The notes under the pieces: generated by a model
Database searches by the model: none
What the model was told of the DNA's origin: nothing
Seen by the model: the letters and a program-made list of their open reading frames with translations, nothing else
Shown: piece after piece, positions 34,964 through 44,564 of the stretch
Layout: each line of letters opens with the position of its first letter
Position numbering within the stretch: the first letter of the stretch is position 1
Position numbers and translations under genes: made by a program
Assembly: GCA_025454875.1 (NCBI GenBank)
Contig: JALONP010000001.1
Coordinates: forward strand, 124,001-188,000
Origin: Bacteroidia bacterium
Lineage (GTDB): Bacteria; Bacteroidota; Bacteroidia; UKL13-3
DNA length: 64,000 nt
Direction of reading: 5' to 3'

Positions 34964-35815
34964 TTATTTTATTTTCAACGCTTTTCGTAGATAAGGCAAT
35001 ACCTTGTTCTCATAAGCGTCTTTGGCTGCTTGCTGGTTGTAATCAGGGTTGCTTGGATTTGCAAAAGCATGCACCGCTACATAATTGTAAACAGTTATTT
35101 GTTTACCTGCTTCGGCCAGTTTCAATTCAAACTGTTTCACCGTTTCCACATTGATAAAGGCATCTTTTTCTGCAAAAATACCCAAGATAGATGTTTGCAA
35201 ACGCTTAAGTTTTTCTACATTCATTTCAGGAAACCCATAATACATTACGCATCCTTTTACTTGTTTGGTGCCAGCAATTGCAGCTTGTAAGCTCCAAGCA
35301 CCTCCCATGCACCATCCGGTGGTAGCCACTTTGGCATTTTTACCCGCATAAGCAAAAGCACCAGCAACAATGGCTTGCGCCCTAGCTTCTGACAAGCCCG
35401 ACATTAACTTTGCAGCCTCTTCTCTATTAGCAGTTACAGCGCCATCATACAAATCAATGGCTACAATATTTACACCTGGTAAGTCAGCAGCAAACTGGTC
35501 GGCTTCACGTTTGATATAATCATTTAAACCCCACCATTCGTGAAAAACAAACAAGTATTTTTTAGATTTTTTTGCTGCTTTTACAACGTACGCATTTGCT
35601 TGCTTGCCATCTGGTGTTGCAAATTGAATCATGATTCCAGCCGCGTTGTTTAAGGTAAATGGTCTTGGTTCAGCATGCACTTGCGCAAAATCAGGTTGTT
35701 GGGCCATGAGTTGGTTTTGCAATGTAACATTGCTTGCAACACAACAAGCGTGTTGTGCTAAGCCAATGGTATGAAAGCCAAAAACGAATGCAATTATTAT
35801 AAACAGTTTTTTCAT
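34964..35815 (-). CDS. Secreted dienelactone hydrolase family protein
   Basis: The 283-residue protein starts at ATG 35815, one base after the trxB stop; the upstream in-frame ATG lies inside trxB. It has a signal peptide (MKKLFIIIAFVFGFHTIGLA). The alpha/beta-hydrolase signs are FVFHEWWGLNDYIKREAD, the nucleophile TTGWCMGGAWSLQAA (C169), IFAEKDAFINVETVKQ (acid) and YVAVHAFANPS (histidine), the Cys-Asp-His triad of dienelactone hydrolases. It is exported to the periplasm, unlike the classic cytoplasmic enzyme, and the substrate is not known. It sits between trxB and ytxJ in one operon. Confidence 0.9.
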   Translation of the reverse strand: MKKLFIIIAFVFGFHTIGLAQHACCVASNVTLQNQLMAQQPDFAQVHAEPRPFTLNNAAGIMIQFATPDGKQANAYVVKAAKKSKKYLFVFHEWWGLNDYIKREADQFAADLPGVNIVAIDLYDGAVTANREEAAKLMSGLSEARAQAIVAGAFAYAGKNAKVATTGWCMGGAWSLQAAIAGTKQVKGCVMYYGFPEMNVEKLKRLQTSILGIFAEKDAFINVETVKQFELKLAEAGKQITVYNYVAVHAFANPSNPDYNQQAAKDAYENKVLPYLRKALKIK

Positions 35816-35816
35816 A

Positions 35817-36773
35817 TTAGTGAGCTGCAGCATGGTGTTTGGCACTTAAATAACGTTCGGCATCCAATGCAGCCATGCACCCGCTTCCAGCAGCGGTAAC
35901 TGCTTGGCGGTATATTTTATCTTGCGCATCACCACAAGCAAATACACCTTCAATATTGGTTTTTGACGAACCAGGTTGCGTAATGATATAACCTGTTTCG
36001 TCCATTGTAATAAATGATTTAAAAATCTCAGTATTGGGCTGGTGACCAATTGCCACGAAAAAACCTTGAACCGCAATTTCTTTTTTCTCACCCGTAACAT
36101 TGTTATGAATTCGAACTCCTTCCACTTTCATATCACCTAATATCTCATCCGTTTCTGAGTTAAACAAGATTTCAATATTCGGTGTATTTTCAACCCTGTG
36201 CTGCATGGCCTTGCTTGCTCTAAACTCATCTCTACGAACAATCATGTATACCTTATTGCAAATTTTAGCTAAGTAACTGGCCTCTTCGCAAGCCGTATCA
36301 CCAGCGCCCACAATCGCAACATCTTTGCCCCTAAAAAAGAAACCATCACAAACAGCACAAGCCGAAACACCTCTTCCATTTAGTTTTTCTTCAGATGGAA
36401 TACCTAACCATTTTGCAGATGCACCAGTGGATATAATAACCGTTTCAGCTAGTATTTCGTGCTTCTCATCCACTACTACTTTATAAGGTGGTTTGCCTGT
36501 AAAATCTACAGCTGTCACCATTCCATAACGAACATCTGTACCAAGTCGTTCGGCTTGTTTCCTAAAATTTTCCATCATTTCCGGTCCCATAATTCCGTCC
36601 GGATAACCGGGATAATTTTCAACATCAGTTGTAATGGTGAGTTGTCCTCCTGGTTGCATACCTGCGTATACAACAGGTTTCATATCAGCACGAGCGGCAT
36701 AGATGGCTGCGGTATAACCTGCAGGGCCGCTACCTATAATTAAGCATTCAATTTTTTCAGGTGTCGTAGTCAT
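35817..36773 (-). CDS. trxB: Thioredoxin-disulfide reductase
   Basis: The 318-residue flavoprotein starts MTTTPEKIECLIIGSGPAG at ATG 36773. FAD-binding GSGPAGYTAAIYAARA is at 14-29, the redox-active CAVC at 139-142, the NADPH-binding GAGDTACEEASYLAK follows, and the C-terminal FAD motif is VFACGDAQDKIYRQ. It reduces thioredoxin with NADPH in the cytoplasm. It leads the trxB - hydrolase - ytxJ operon. An alternative start 13 codons upstream has no support. Confidence 0.97.
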   Translation of the reverse strand: MTTTPEKIECLIIGSGPAGYTAAIYAARADMKPVVYAGMQPGGQLTITTDVENYPGYPDGIMGPEMMENFRKQAERLGTDVRYGMVTAVDFTGKPPYKVVVDEKHEILAETVIISTGASAKWLGIPSEEKLNGRGVSACAVCDGFFFRGKDVAIVGAGDTACEEASYLAKICNKVYMIVRRDEFRASKAMQHRVENTPNIEILFNSETDEILGDMKVEGVRIHNNVTGEKKEIAVQGFFVAIGHQPNTEIFKSFITMDETGYIITQPGSSKTNIEGVFACGDAQDKIYRQAVTAAGSGCMAALDAERYLSAKHHAAAH

Positions 36774-36896
36774 AAACAATAAATAAAGTGGTAAAATTAG
36801 GTGTATGGGCAACAGAGTTATCCATGATTTATAAACAAGCCAATATCTTAAAAGGATTAAGGGCTAAAGTATGATTTTAAGCAGTTGTTGGCTGTA

Positions 36897-37060
36897 AGAC
36901 CCGCGCCCCGATTGCTCGGGGCGCGGGTTGTGCTGTAATTGCTTTGTGTAAGTTCAGCGAAGCAAAGCTTGCTTTGCATAGCTTCAGCGAAGTAAAGCGC
37001 AATATCTTTTGCTTAGCAATTGCATACTTTTTCGCAGCAAAGGTTACCGCTGGCACCACT
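36897..37060. repeat. GC-rich palindromic repeat block, copy B
   Basis: In the 305-base gap between trxB and the SBBP gene the stem CCCGCGCCCCGA-TTGC-TCGGGGCGCGGG (36900-36927) is perfect over 12 bp. After it come two imperfect copies of the GTTCAGCGAAGCAAAGC unit, the same order as in copy A (26107-26320). Bases 36774-36896 before it are AT-rich with no gene or clear promoter. No gene is seen in the rest up to 37078. Confidence 0.75.
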
Positions 37061-37078
37061 TACGCAAATACGATGAAG

Positions 37079-40000
37079 TTATTTCGCAATTAATAACTTG
37101 CCCCTATATACAGTATTGCCGTTCGAATATTGTACTAAGTATAAGCCATTGGCTAAACTAAGTTGGGTATTCACCCGTGCTTCACCTGGTGCTACAGCGA
37201 TTGTTTGTGCAAGCTTTCCATCCATGCTTAATAATTCAATTGCCTTAACATCATGAGTCAATGGCAATTCAATTGTAACAAATCCAGTTGATGGATTAGG
37301 ATACAATGAAATAGGTTTTGATTGTATGTGCTCCTGTATAGATGCACAAATAACAACTTGAACCATTATCGAATCACTGTTTGCGCAACCACTTGTATTG
37401 GTAAAAGTGATTTTATAATAACCCGAATCGCCAAATTGCATATTGGCACGCATTGGGTTTAAAGCAGTAGTTGCATAACCGTTTGGTCCCCTCCAAAGAG
37501 CCGTTCCATTATCTGTTTTAATCGCCACCAGTTCCAAGGTACCTCCACGGCAAACAGGTCCATTGCTTGCTGCTGTAATCGCTGGCAATGCCAAAATACT
37601 CACAGAAACGGTTGTGTCAAAAACACATCCATTTTGATCGATTGTTTGTAGCGCAAAAAAGCCGTTATCACTAAGTTGTACATTGGGCACAAATGCTTGG
37701 CTTCCGGTGTAAATACCGTTGGTTGGCGAAGTCCATTTGGTTGAAACAATTCCTGTTCCACCTGCAGCTAACGACAAGGTGTTACCGGCACAAATAGGTG
37801 CATTTGTAGCCAAGTTAGCAAGACGTATAGCCCGTCTGATTTGCACTTGTTGTTCTGTTGTATTTTTACACCCATTCGAATCTACAACAGTTAATCGGTA
37901 ATTACCTTCGTACACTTTACTTGCGTTTAAAACGGTTACTTGGCGATTGTTGCTTTGCAAATCAGAAGGACCAACCCAAGTGTAAGATGCAAATGCTTGG
38001 TTTGTATTGAGCACCAATGTATCTCCTTCACATACTCCCGTATTGGATACAATAGCTACTTGTGGCCTTGGATTTACTCTAACAAAAACAGAATCTCTGC
38101 TTGAGCAATTACCTACACCAACACCTACTAACCTGTAAAATCCACTGAAATTAGGCTGTACATTTACTCGTATAAATGAAGACATGCTCCATGTAAAACC
38201 AGCAGGACCAGTCCATGCATAACTTGTTAATCCAGATACGGCAGCAATACTCATGGTATCTCCAGTGCATATTGCTGTATCAGTTGCAATAGACAAAACA
38301 GGTTTTGGATTAACGGTTAGTGAAAAAGATACGCTGTCAAAACATACTCCTCCATTACTCATTACTACTTTATAGGCTCCAGTATTACTAACTGATGCGT
38401 TGGGAATACGAACGATTGAATCACTTGAAACAAAACCCGATGGGCCTGTCCAAGTTAAATTGTTGGCATTAAATGTTCTGAATTTGATGGTGTCGCCACT
38501 GCAGACTGCGTTAACAATATTGGCAATTGGCAAAGTTGAAAGTGATAAGTTAAACGAATCTGCATTTGCACAACCTCCAGGGCTTGTTGCTTGGAGTTTG
38601 TATTTACCACCATTTACCCTAAAATTACCCAGTACAGTTGGATTGAGTTGGGTAGATGCAAAACCATTTGGCCCACTCCAAGTATACGTTATTCCGTTCG
38701 ATATAGCCGATAACCTTACAGTATCTGTAACGCACCAATTGGCTTTATTGGTAATGTCAACAATAGGTTTAGCAGAAACTGAAACTTGCAAGTTAACACT
38801 GGCAGTGCAGCCAACACTCGAAACCATTGTGACCGAATAAGTGCCGGAAAATGTTGAGTCTAATGTTTTAATGGTTGGGTTTCTCAAGAAGGAAGTGAAG
38901 CCATTTGGGCCAGCCCAATTTTGAATATTTGCGTTAACTGCAAATAAACGTAATGAATCTCCTTCGCAAATCGGGCTATTCGATACAGCAGTTGGCATTG
39001 TGCTTAACCCTACATTCACCGATGCGACATTTACACAACCTTTAGATGAAATTGCCCTCACAGAGTATGCACCTGCAAAAGCCACAACAATTGACGGACG
39101 TATAGGGTTGGCCATTGAGGATGTAAAACCAGCAGGTCCTGTCCATGTATATTGATTGGTTGTGTCTGAATTTCCAGAACTTAACCGAATGGTATCTCCT
39201 ATACAGGTTCTTGTATTTAACAAACTTGGAGCTAAAACTGGTATTGTGTCGGGTTTCACCACTATTGAAATGGAATCATAGTGCTCAGATCTTCCACAAA
39301 CATTAAATGCGATTGCGTAAATCTTCATTGATTTTGTTGCGGCAAAATTTATCACTTGATTAAAACCAATCGCTGATCCATTTAAAGAATCGGCAAACCA
39401 AATAATGGAATCCGCTGTAACAGCATTCAATAATTGAGCAGTTAATTGAACATTTTGATTTACACAAAAAGTATCCGCACCGTTGTTTACTATTTGTGGT
39501 CGTATTCGAGCGCAATCCTTAAACTGAGTAAAAAATGCATCTGTATTCGCCCCAAGGGTTGTTTGATAACCATTTACAGTTGCTATTCCAGAAGTGCTGG
39601 CTGTTTGCCCTCCAAAGTAAATATTTAAGTTTTGATCTACCTCTAATAAATAAAAGCTCTCACTTCCAAGTCCTCCATAATAAGTGGCGTATTCACGCAT
39701 TCCTGTAAGACTTAATTTGGCCATAAAAGCATCGACACTCCCAGATTTTATCGTTAAAAAACCATCAGTCGTTGCAATATTGTTAGTTGATTCTGTTATC
39801 CCTCCAACATAAATTCTACCTTCTTTTCGTTCTACTCTCCAAATTTGGTCAGCAGCATTGCCACCAAAATAAGTTCCCCAAATTCGAGTTCCATTGAGAT
39901 TAAACGCTGCAACAAATCCGTCTTGTCCAACATCTTTAGTAGTCTTAAATGCTCCTGTTGATGCTATTCCTGTTGTAGAAGAAGTTACTCCTGCTATATA

Positions 40001-41569
40001 TAGTACATTGTCACTTACTTCTAGCCCAAAAACTTGATCAGAAGAACTTCCACCAAAATAAGTTCCCCAATTTTTGGTTCCTGAAGTGTCATAACTCATA
40101 ATGAAACCATCAGTATTTGATTGATAGATAGGTTGGAATGTTCCAACTGTCGAAATGTTACTTGTTGAAGTAGTCCATCCGGCAATAAAAGGATTGTTCT
40201 GCTCATTTATTTTAACAACAAATGACCTATCTTGTCCACTCCCGTTAATATTGCTCCTCCATATTAATTGGCCTCCAGTGGTAAATTTAGCTAAATAGCC
40301 ATCTTGGCCAGTGCTCGAATTCACAACATAGCCTGTAATGTATACCTCTCCGGAACTTGGCACAACTGCAATCGACTGCAAAAAATCATCTACCGCTGAG
40401 CCAAAATAACTTCCCCAAGTTCTAATTCCATTTTGATCAAATTTAACCAAGAATCCGTCTACTTGCCCGTTGAGGTTAGATGAATGAACACCAGGCGTGG
40501 CAATATTTGAAGAGGAGTTTGTATATCCACTGAAGTAAATATTGTATTGCTGGTCAATGCCTATTCCTCCTCCTTCATCAGTATTATTACCACCATAATA
40601 GGTCGTAAAAATCATACTTCCATCATCATTAAATTTTGAAAAAAAAGCATCATAAACACCTCCTGCATAGGTATTCATGTGTGTACCTGAAGTAGCAATA
40701 TTGTTTGTAGAAGCTGTTGTTCCTGAAAAAAGAATGGTATTATTTTCCGCAAGACCCGTATTAAAAGCTATATCCAATTGGTTTCCGCCAAGATAAGTTC
40801 CCCAAACCCTTACAGGGGGATCAATCACCATTTTAAAATCAGGTTGATAATTTTCGATAGCCAACGTAACAACGTCATTTTGCACAACCCATTTTGAAGG
40901 CAATAATTGGTTGTTTTGAAACACCTTGAGCCCACCTTCAATAATATCACCCAATGGAGTTTTAATAACAAGTTCATTTTGGTCGTTGGTAAACAAGTTA
41001 CCTCCTGCTATCTGAATGCGAATTTGGCGAAAATCGGCTCCAGGCGCTAGTACAAAATCGTACTCAGGTTGCCCGCTTTTGTTGGTAAACCATACCAAGT
41101 CAATTCCTTTATACAATTCTTTGTAAACAATTTTGCTGTATGTTTTCACATACAAAGCGGGTTGATTGCCTTCGGGCACATTGTAATAATGTTCAAACGA
41201 AGAAAAAGGTTCAACAGCCTCGATGGTACCATTCTTGTTGGCATTTAACCATTCAATATCAACACGAAACGAGCTTATTTGATTTAATTCATTGATATTT
41301 TCAAGTTTAGTTGATACGTCCAATTTTGATGCAATTATTCCTTCGTTTTTAGTAAGGGTATAATGCATACCAAATTGCTTAAAATGACAGCTTAAGCCAT
41401 TCCATTCACCATAATACATGATATCGTTTCTTGGCAGCCAATATTGGTCGCGCACTTGCCCCTTATTTTCCTTAAAACCTTGGATATTGTTTTTGGGAAA
41501 TGGTGCTAATTGCTGACTAAATGCTATGAAATTGGTTAAAAGAAATAAGGAAAGGGTTAGGGTTTTCAT
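37079..41569 (-). CDS. Very large T9SS cargo protein: SBBP propeller plus Ig-like repeats
   Basis: The 1496-residue protein starts at ATG 41569 with a signal peptide (MKTLTLSLFLLTNFIAFSQ). Residues 25-250 are the N-terminal domain common to SBBP proteins (GFKENKGQVRDQYWLPRNDI). Residues 255-690 contain seven SBBP-type blades (WGTYLGGNQ, FTTYYGGNN, WGSYFGSAV, WRSNINGSG, WGTYFGGSS, WGTYFGGNA, YATYYGGLG), enough for a seven-bladed propeller. Residues 690-1415 hold about eight Ig-like repeats (W-GP-GF, then a GxY-x-GC block). A T9SS type A sorting domain ends the protein (YPNPSTGFVTIELP, GLYLVQYSNG). It is probably displayed on the cell surface as adhesin or binding protein. No enzymatic motif is seen. 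Confidence 0.87.
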   Translation of the reverse strand: MKTLTLSLFLLTNFIAFSQQLAPFPKNNIQGFKENKGQVRDQYWLPRNDIMYYGEWNGLSCHFKQFGMHYTLTKNEGIIASKLDVSTKLENINELNQISSFRVDIEWLNANKNGTIEAVEPFSSFEHYYNVPEGNQPALYVKTYSKIVYKELYKGIDLVWFTNKSGQPEYDFVLAPGADFRQIRIQIAGGNLFTNDQNELVIKTPLGDIIEGGLKVFQNNQLLPSKWVVQNDVVTLAIENYQPDFKMVIDPPVRVWGTYLGGNQLDIAFNTGLAENNTILFSGTTASTNNIATSGTHMNTYAGGVYDAFFSKFNDDGSMIFTTYYGGNNTDEGGGIGIDQQYNIYFSGYTNSSSNIATPGVHSSNLNGQVDGFLVKFDQNGIRTWGSYFGSAVDDFLQSIAVVPSSGEVYITGYVVNSSTGQDGYLAKFTTGGQLIWRSNINGSGQDRSFVVKINEQNNPFIAGWTTSTSNISTVGTFQPIYQSNTDGFIMSYDTSGTKNWGTYFGGSSSDQVFGLEVSDNVLYIAGVTSSTTGIASTGAFKTTKDVGQDGFVAAFNLNGTRIWGTYFGGNAADQIWRVERKEGRIYVGGITESTNNIATTDGFLTIKSGSVDAFMAKLSLTGMREYATYYGGLGSESFYLLEVDQNLNIYFGGQTASTSGIATVNGYQTTLGANTDAFFTQFKDCARIRPQIVNNGADTFCVNQNVQLTAQLLNAVTADSIIWFADSLNGSAIGFNQVINFAATKSMKIYAIAFNVCGRSEHYDSISIVVKPDTIPVLAPSLLNTRTCIGDTIRLSSGNSDTTNQYTWTGPAGFTSSMANPIRPSIVVAFAGAYSVRAISSKGCVNVASVNVGLSTMPTAVSNSPICEGDSLRLFAVNANIQNWAGPNGFTSFLRNPTIKTLDSTFSGTYSVTMVSSVGCTASVNLQVSVSAKPIVDITNKANWCVTDTVRLSAISNGITYTWSGPNGFASTQLNPTVLGNFRVNGGKYKLQATSPGGCANADSFNLSLSTLPIANIVNAVCSGDTIKFRTFNANNLTWTGPSGFVSSDSIVRIPNASVSNTGAYKVVMSNGGVCFDSVSFSLTVNPKPVLSIATDTAICTGDTMSIAAVSGLTSYAWTGPAGFTWSMSSFIRVNVQPNFSGFYRLVGVGVGNCSSRDSVFVRVNPRPQVAIVSNTGVCEGDTLVLNTNQAFASYTWVGPSDLQSNNRQVTVLNASKVYEGNYRLTVVDSNGCKNTTEQQVQIRRAIRLANLATNAPICAGNTLSLAAGGTGIVSTKWTSPTNGIYTGSQAFVPNVQLSDNGFFALQTIDQNGCVFDTTVSVSILALPAITAASNGPVCRGGTLELVAIKTDNGTALWRGPNGYATTALNPMRANMQFGDSGYYKITFTNTSGCANSDSIMVQVVICASIQEHIQSKPISLYPNPSTGFVTIELPLTHDVKAIELLSMDGKLAQTIAVAPGEARVNTQLSLANGLYLVQYSNGNTVYRGKLLIAK

Positions 41570-41697
41570 TCTTAGATTTATTTTTACAACTATATGCAAT
41601 CTACTAGTCAAAAAAAAAACATTCTGTGGATTTTGTTATTGCATTTCCGAGAATGAATGTTAAATGAGGTGCTCATGGTTAAGCAGATTACAAACAA

Positions 41698-41726
41698 AAA
41701 AGCCAACATAAATGATGTTGGCTTTT
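41698..41726 (-). terminator. Terminator downstream of tRNA-Arg
   Basis: A perfect 12-bp stem AAAAGCCAACAT (41698-41709) and ATGTTGGCTTTT (41715-41726) closes a 5-base loop; on the minus strand it lies just past the tRNA and is followed by a T-run. Confidence 0.8.
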
Positions 41727-41730
41727 GCGG

Positions 41731-41804
41731 TGGTCTCGACAGGATTCAAACCTGTAACCTTCTGATCCGTAGTCAGATGCTCTATTCAGTTGAGCTACGA
41801 AACC
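41731..41804 (-). tRNA. tRNA-Arg (anticodon ACG)
   Basis: The 74-base gene folds fully: acceptor GGTTTCG with CGAGACC, D arm GCTC...GAGC, anticodon stem TCTGA/TCAGA with loop CTACGGA, and T arm ACAGG-TTTGAAT-CCTGT. The anticodon ACG reads CGU-type arginine codons after A34-to-I editing by TadA. The genome does not encode the CCA end (next bases read CCG), so it is added by the CCA enzyme. A TATATTTG promoter element precedes it and a terminator follows. Confidence 0.96.
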
Positions 41805-41819
41805 ATTTTATTAGGGTGG

Positions 41820-41827
41820 CAAATATA
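41820..41827 (-). promoter_or_regulatory. tRNA-Arg promoter -7 element
   Basis: The minus strand reads TATATTTG (TAnnTTTG), 16 bases upstream of the tRNA 5' end. Confidence 0.5.
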
Positions 41828-41872
41828 TAAATACTTTTTACATACCACACGATTTCTCAAAAAATTATCAAA

Positions 41873-41906
41873 AAACTTCGCCAACCATTTTTGATTGGCG
41901 AAGTTT
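41873..41906 (-). terminator. Terminator of the 228-residue T9SS protein gene
   Basis: A perfect 12-bp stem AAACTTCGCCAA (41873-41884) and TTGGCGAAGTTT (41895-41906) closes a 10-base loop, followed on the minus strand by T-rich sequence. Confidence 0.8.
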
Positions 41907-41913
41907 AGTTGAA

Positions 41914-42600
41914 TTAGTGTATTACTGAAAAACGACCTGTTGTGATGTTTGCTCCTGTTGCTGATTGTATGCGGTAAACATAGATACCGTTTGCATAATT
42001 ACTTACATTGGTTCTTGCCTCTCCCATTGATACTGGGACTGTTTCAATTAATTTACCCGAAACATCTAAAATCTCAACTAATACATTATCGGCTGTTAAA
42101 GAAATAGTGAATGTTTGAGAGGCTGGATTTGGATATGCTTTTACCGAGTTAGCTATCGCAGCCAACTCAGGAGTAGTTGTAGGGAAAAACTTCAACGATC
42201 CCAAAACACAATCACCATTATTCAAATCATTTGTATCAATTGTAGAATCGGCAAAAAATGCAACCACGCACATGAGTGCAGAATCTAGTTCTTCTGTAAA
42301 TGTTAAGTTTAAGCCTCCATTTGGGGGTGAAAGCAGCAATGAATCACCAGGAGCAATTTTTACTGCACCCCTCAATTGGTTTCCAATAACCTGAAAATTC
42401 AATAAAATAGCCACATTAAAAGTATCTGTGGTTTGTATGGTATCCGTTCCAACATTTTTTACTCTAAAGTTCACTGGAAAAGGACGCTGATCGTTAATCT
42501 CAAAACCGTCTTGTGGATTCACGAATTGAATTTGTAGATCTTTTTGCGCACTTGCTGTTAATGCCCAAATGCCAAGCATTGATAGTAATAGTTTTTTCAT
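41914..42600 (-). CDS. Small secreted protein with T9SS type A sorting domain
   Basis: The 228-residue protein starts at ATG 42600 with a signal peptide (MKKLLLSMLGIWALTASAQ). Residues 20-135 form a CARDB-like Ig fold (NFRVKNVGTDTIQTTDTFNV, LTFTEELDSALMCVVAFFAD). Residues 150-228 are the T9SS type A sorting domain with AYPNPASQTFTISL, EILDVSGKLIETV and YANGIYVYRIQ. It is cleaved and anchored or released by the type IX system; the cargo role is unknown. It has no catalytic motif. The uvrC gene lies upstream with a 126-base gap between them. Confidence 0.88.
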   Translation of the reverse strand: MKKLLLSMLGIWALTASAQKDLQIQFVNPQDGFEINDQRPFPVNFRVKNVGTDTIQTTDTFNVAILLNFQVIGNQLRGAVKIAPGDSLLLSPPNGGLNLTFTEELDSALMCVVAFFADSTIDTNDLNNGDCVLGSLKFFPTTTPELAAIANSVKAYPNPASQTFTISLTADNVLVEILDVSGKLIETVPVSMGEARTNVSNYANGIYVYRIQSATGANITTGRFSVIH

Positions 42601-42726
42601 TTTATGAAATTGATAGTTTAAAACAAAGATGCAGCTTTTTATTGAAAGGTTGCGTATATCACACACTAATCTTATTTAGGATTATTGTGAATAACTGGTC
42701 AAAAGAATCCTAAAATCAAGACACGA

Positions 42727-44529
42727 TCATGATTGACTCTTAAAATATTCCCAGATAAGTCTTCCTTTTGATTTACCCGCTATTTGCTCCAACACCAATA
42801 AGTCGGCCTCTTTTACTTTTTTAACTGATTTCAATTCTTTGAGCACCAACTTTACTGTTTCGGGACCAACTCCTTTAATTTCATCTAACTCGGACACAAA
42901 AGTTCCTTTGCTTCTTCGGTTGCGGTGATGGGTAATACCGAACCGATGCGCTTCATCTCTTAATTGCTGGATAATTTTAAGTGTTTCCGACTTCTTGTCA
43001 ATATACAATGGCAATTCATCTTCTGGATAATAAAGTTCTTCTAACCTTTTGGCTATTCCCAAAATTGGAACCTTGCCGTATAACCCAAGTTGCTTCAAGC
43101 TTTCCACAGCTGAACTCAACTGCCCTTTACCGCCATCCACAATAATCAAATCGGGCAAGGGAATTTGCTCTTCCAGTACCCTCTTGTACCTGCGGGTAAT
43201 AACTTCTTGCATGGTAGCAAAATCATTAGGACCTACTACCGTTTGAACATTAAAATGCCTATAATCTTTTTTACTTGGCTTTGCATCTTTAAACACCACC
43301 ATTGCTGATACTGGGTAATTTCCTTGAATATTTGAATTGTCGAAACACTCAATATGCCGTGGTAATTGTGTTAAACGTAAATCTGTTTTCATCTGCGTCA
43401 ACACGCGCTCTACCTTGAGTTCAGGGTTCAGCTTTTCGTACTGACTAAGCTTTTCTTTTTTATAATAAATAGCGTTCTTTAATGAAAGGTCGAGCAGCTT
43501 CTTTTTATCACCTGCCTTGGGTATGGTGAATAAAATACCGGTAGCTTCTAAATCAATTTCGAATGGAAGAATCACTTCGGTTGAAGTACTGTTGTATTCT
43601 TCTCGCACTTGACCAATGGCAAACTCGAGCAGTTCATTATCTGGTTCATCTAACTTCTTTTTTAGTTCAAAGGTTTGTGTTTGAACAATCATTCCTTTCG
43701 AAACTTTTAAATAATTAACAAAAGCATATTTATCATTACTTGTGATGCTAAATACGTCTACATCGTGTGGAATTGCATTCACAATGGTAGACTTACTTTG
43801 ATAGCGCTCTAACAATTCCAGTTTCTTTTTCAGTTGTGCTGCTTGCTCAAAAGCCAGTTTTTCGGAAGCGTCATGCATCAATTGCCGAAGTTGCTGAACA
43901 GGTTCATTAACGTTTCCTTTTAAGATGCTTTTGATTTGTTTAATAGCGATATCATAATCTATTTCGGATTGTTCACCAATGCACGGAGCCTTGCAATTGC
44001 CAATTTGAAATTCCATACATGCCTTAAACTTTTGTGCTGCGATATTCTCAGCAGAAAGGTTTAGGTTGCAATTGCGTGTGGGATACAATTGCTTAATTAA
44101 ATCCAAAATGGTGTGCATCATCCCTACAGAAGCGTATGGACCAAAATACTCCGACCCATCTTTGATTCTTGTTCGAGTAGGAAAAATTCGAGGGAAGCGC
44201 TCGTTTTTAATGCAAATCCACGGATAGGTCTTGTCATCTTTTAAATTGATGTTGAAGCGTGGTTGAAACTTTTTAATGAGCGCATTTTCCAAAAGCAAAG
44301 CATCAATTTCAGTATCAACTAATGTATACTGAATATCTGCGATTTTACCAACCATAACAGCCGTTTTTCGATTATCAAAACGACCTTTGGTAAAATAAGA
44401 TGAAACCCTTTTTTTTAAATTTTTGGCTTTGCCAATATACATTAACACCTGGTTGGCATCGAAATACTTATACACTCCCGGGCTATCTGGAAGTCCGTCA
44501 ATAATGCGTTTGATGTTAGGTAACGACAT
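42727..44529 (-). CDS. uvrC: Excinuclease ABC subunit C
   Basis: The 600-residue protein has the GIY-YIG 3'-incision domain at the N-terminus (GVYKYFDANQVLMYIGKAKN, LKKRVSSYF), a cysteine-bearing segment (QIGNCKAPCIGEQSE), the UVR motif around 205-240, the RNase H-like 5'-incision domain with ECFDNSNIQG and DGGKGQLSSAVE, and a C-terminal helix-hairpin-helix (ELDEIKGVGPETVKLVLKEL). It incises both sides of a lesion with UvrAB in nucleotide excision repair. It may be cotranscribed with the TonB gene 35 bases upstream. Confidence 0.97.
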   Translation of the reverse strand: MSLPNIKRIIDGLPDSPGVYKYFDANQVLMYIGKAKNLKKRVSSYFTKGRFDNRKTAVMVGKIADIQYTLVDTEIDALLLENALIKKFQPRFNINLKDDKTYPWICIKNERFPRIFPTRTRIKDGSEYFGPYASVGMMHTILDLIKQLYPTRNCNLNLSAENIAAQKFKACMEFQIGNCKAPCIGEQSEIDYDIAIKQIKSILKGNVNEPVQQLRQLMHDASEKLAFEQAAQLKKKLELLERYQSKSTIVNAIPHDVDVFSITSNDKYAFVNYLKVSKGMIVQTQTFELKKKLDEPDNELLEFAIGQVREEYNSTSTEVILPFEIDLEATGILFTIPKAGDKKKLLDLSLKNAIYYKKEKLSQYEKLNPELKVERVLTQMKTDLRLTQLPRHIECFDNSNIQGNYPVSAMVVFKDAKPSKKDYRHFNVQTVVGPNDFATMQEVITRRYKRVLEEQIPLPDLIIVDGGKGQLSSAVESLKQLGLYGKVPILGIAKRLEELYYPEDELPLYIDKKSETLKIIQQLRDEAHRFGITHHRNRRSKGTFVSELDEIKGVGPETVKLVLKELKSVKKVKEADLLVLEQIAGKSKGRLIWEYFKSQS

Positions 44530-44564
44530 GCTGCAAAATACAGCATTCTTAGGCTATTGAACAA

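Noticed and set aside
38400-38840. Plus-strand open frame of 146 codons inside the large T9SS gene
   Set aside because: It is the antisense shadow of the Ig-like repeats, with no start context and no recognisable protein pattern.
42661-42726. Terminator for uvrC from AGGATT...AATCCT
   Set aside because: The inverted repeat has a loop of about 21 bases and no T-run, so it is unconvincing.
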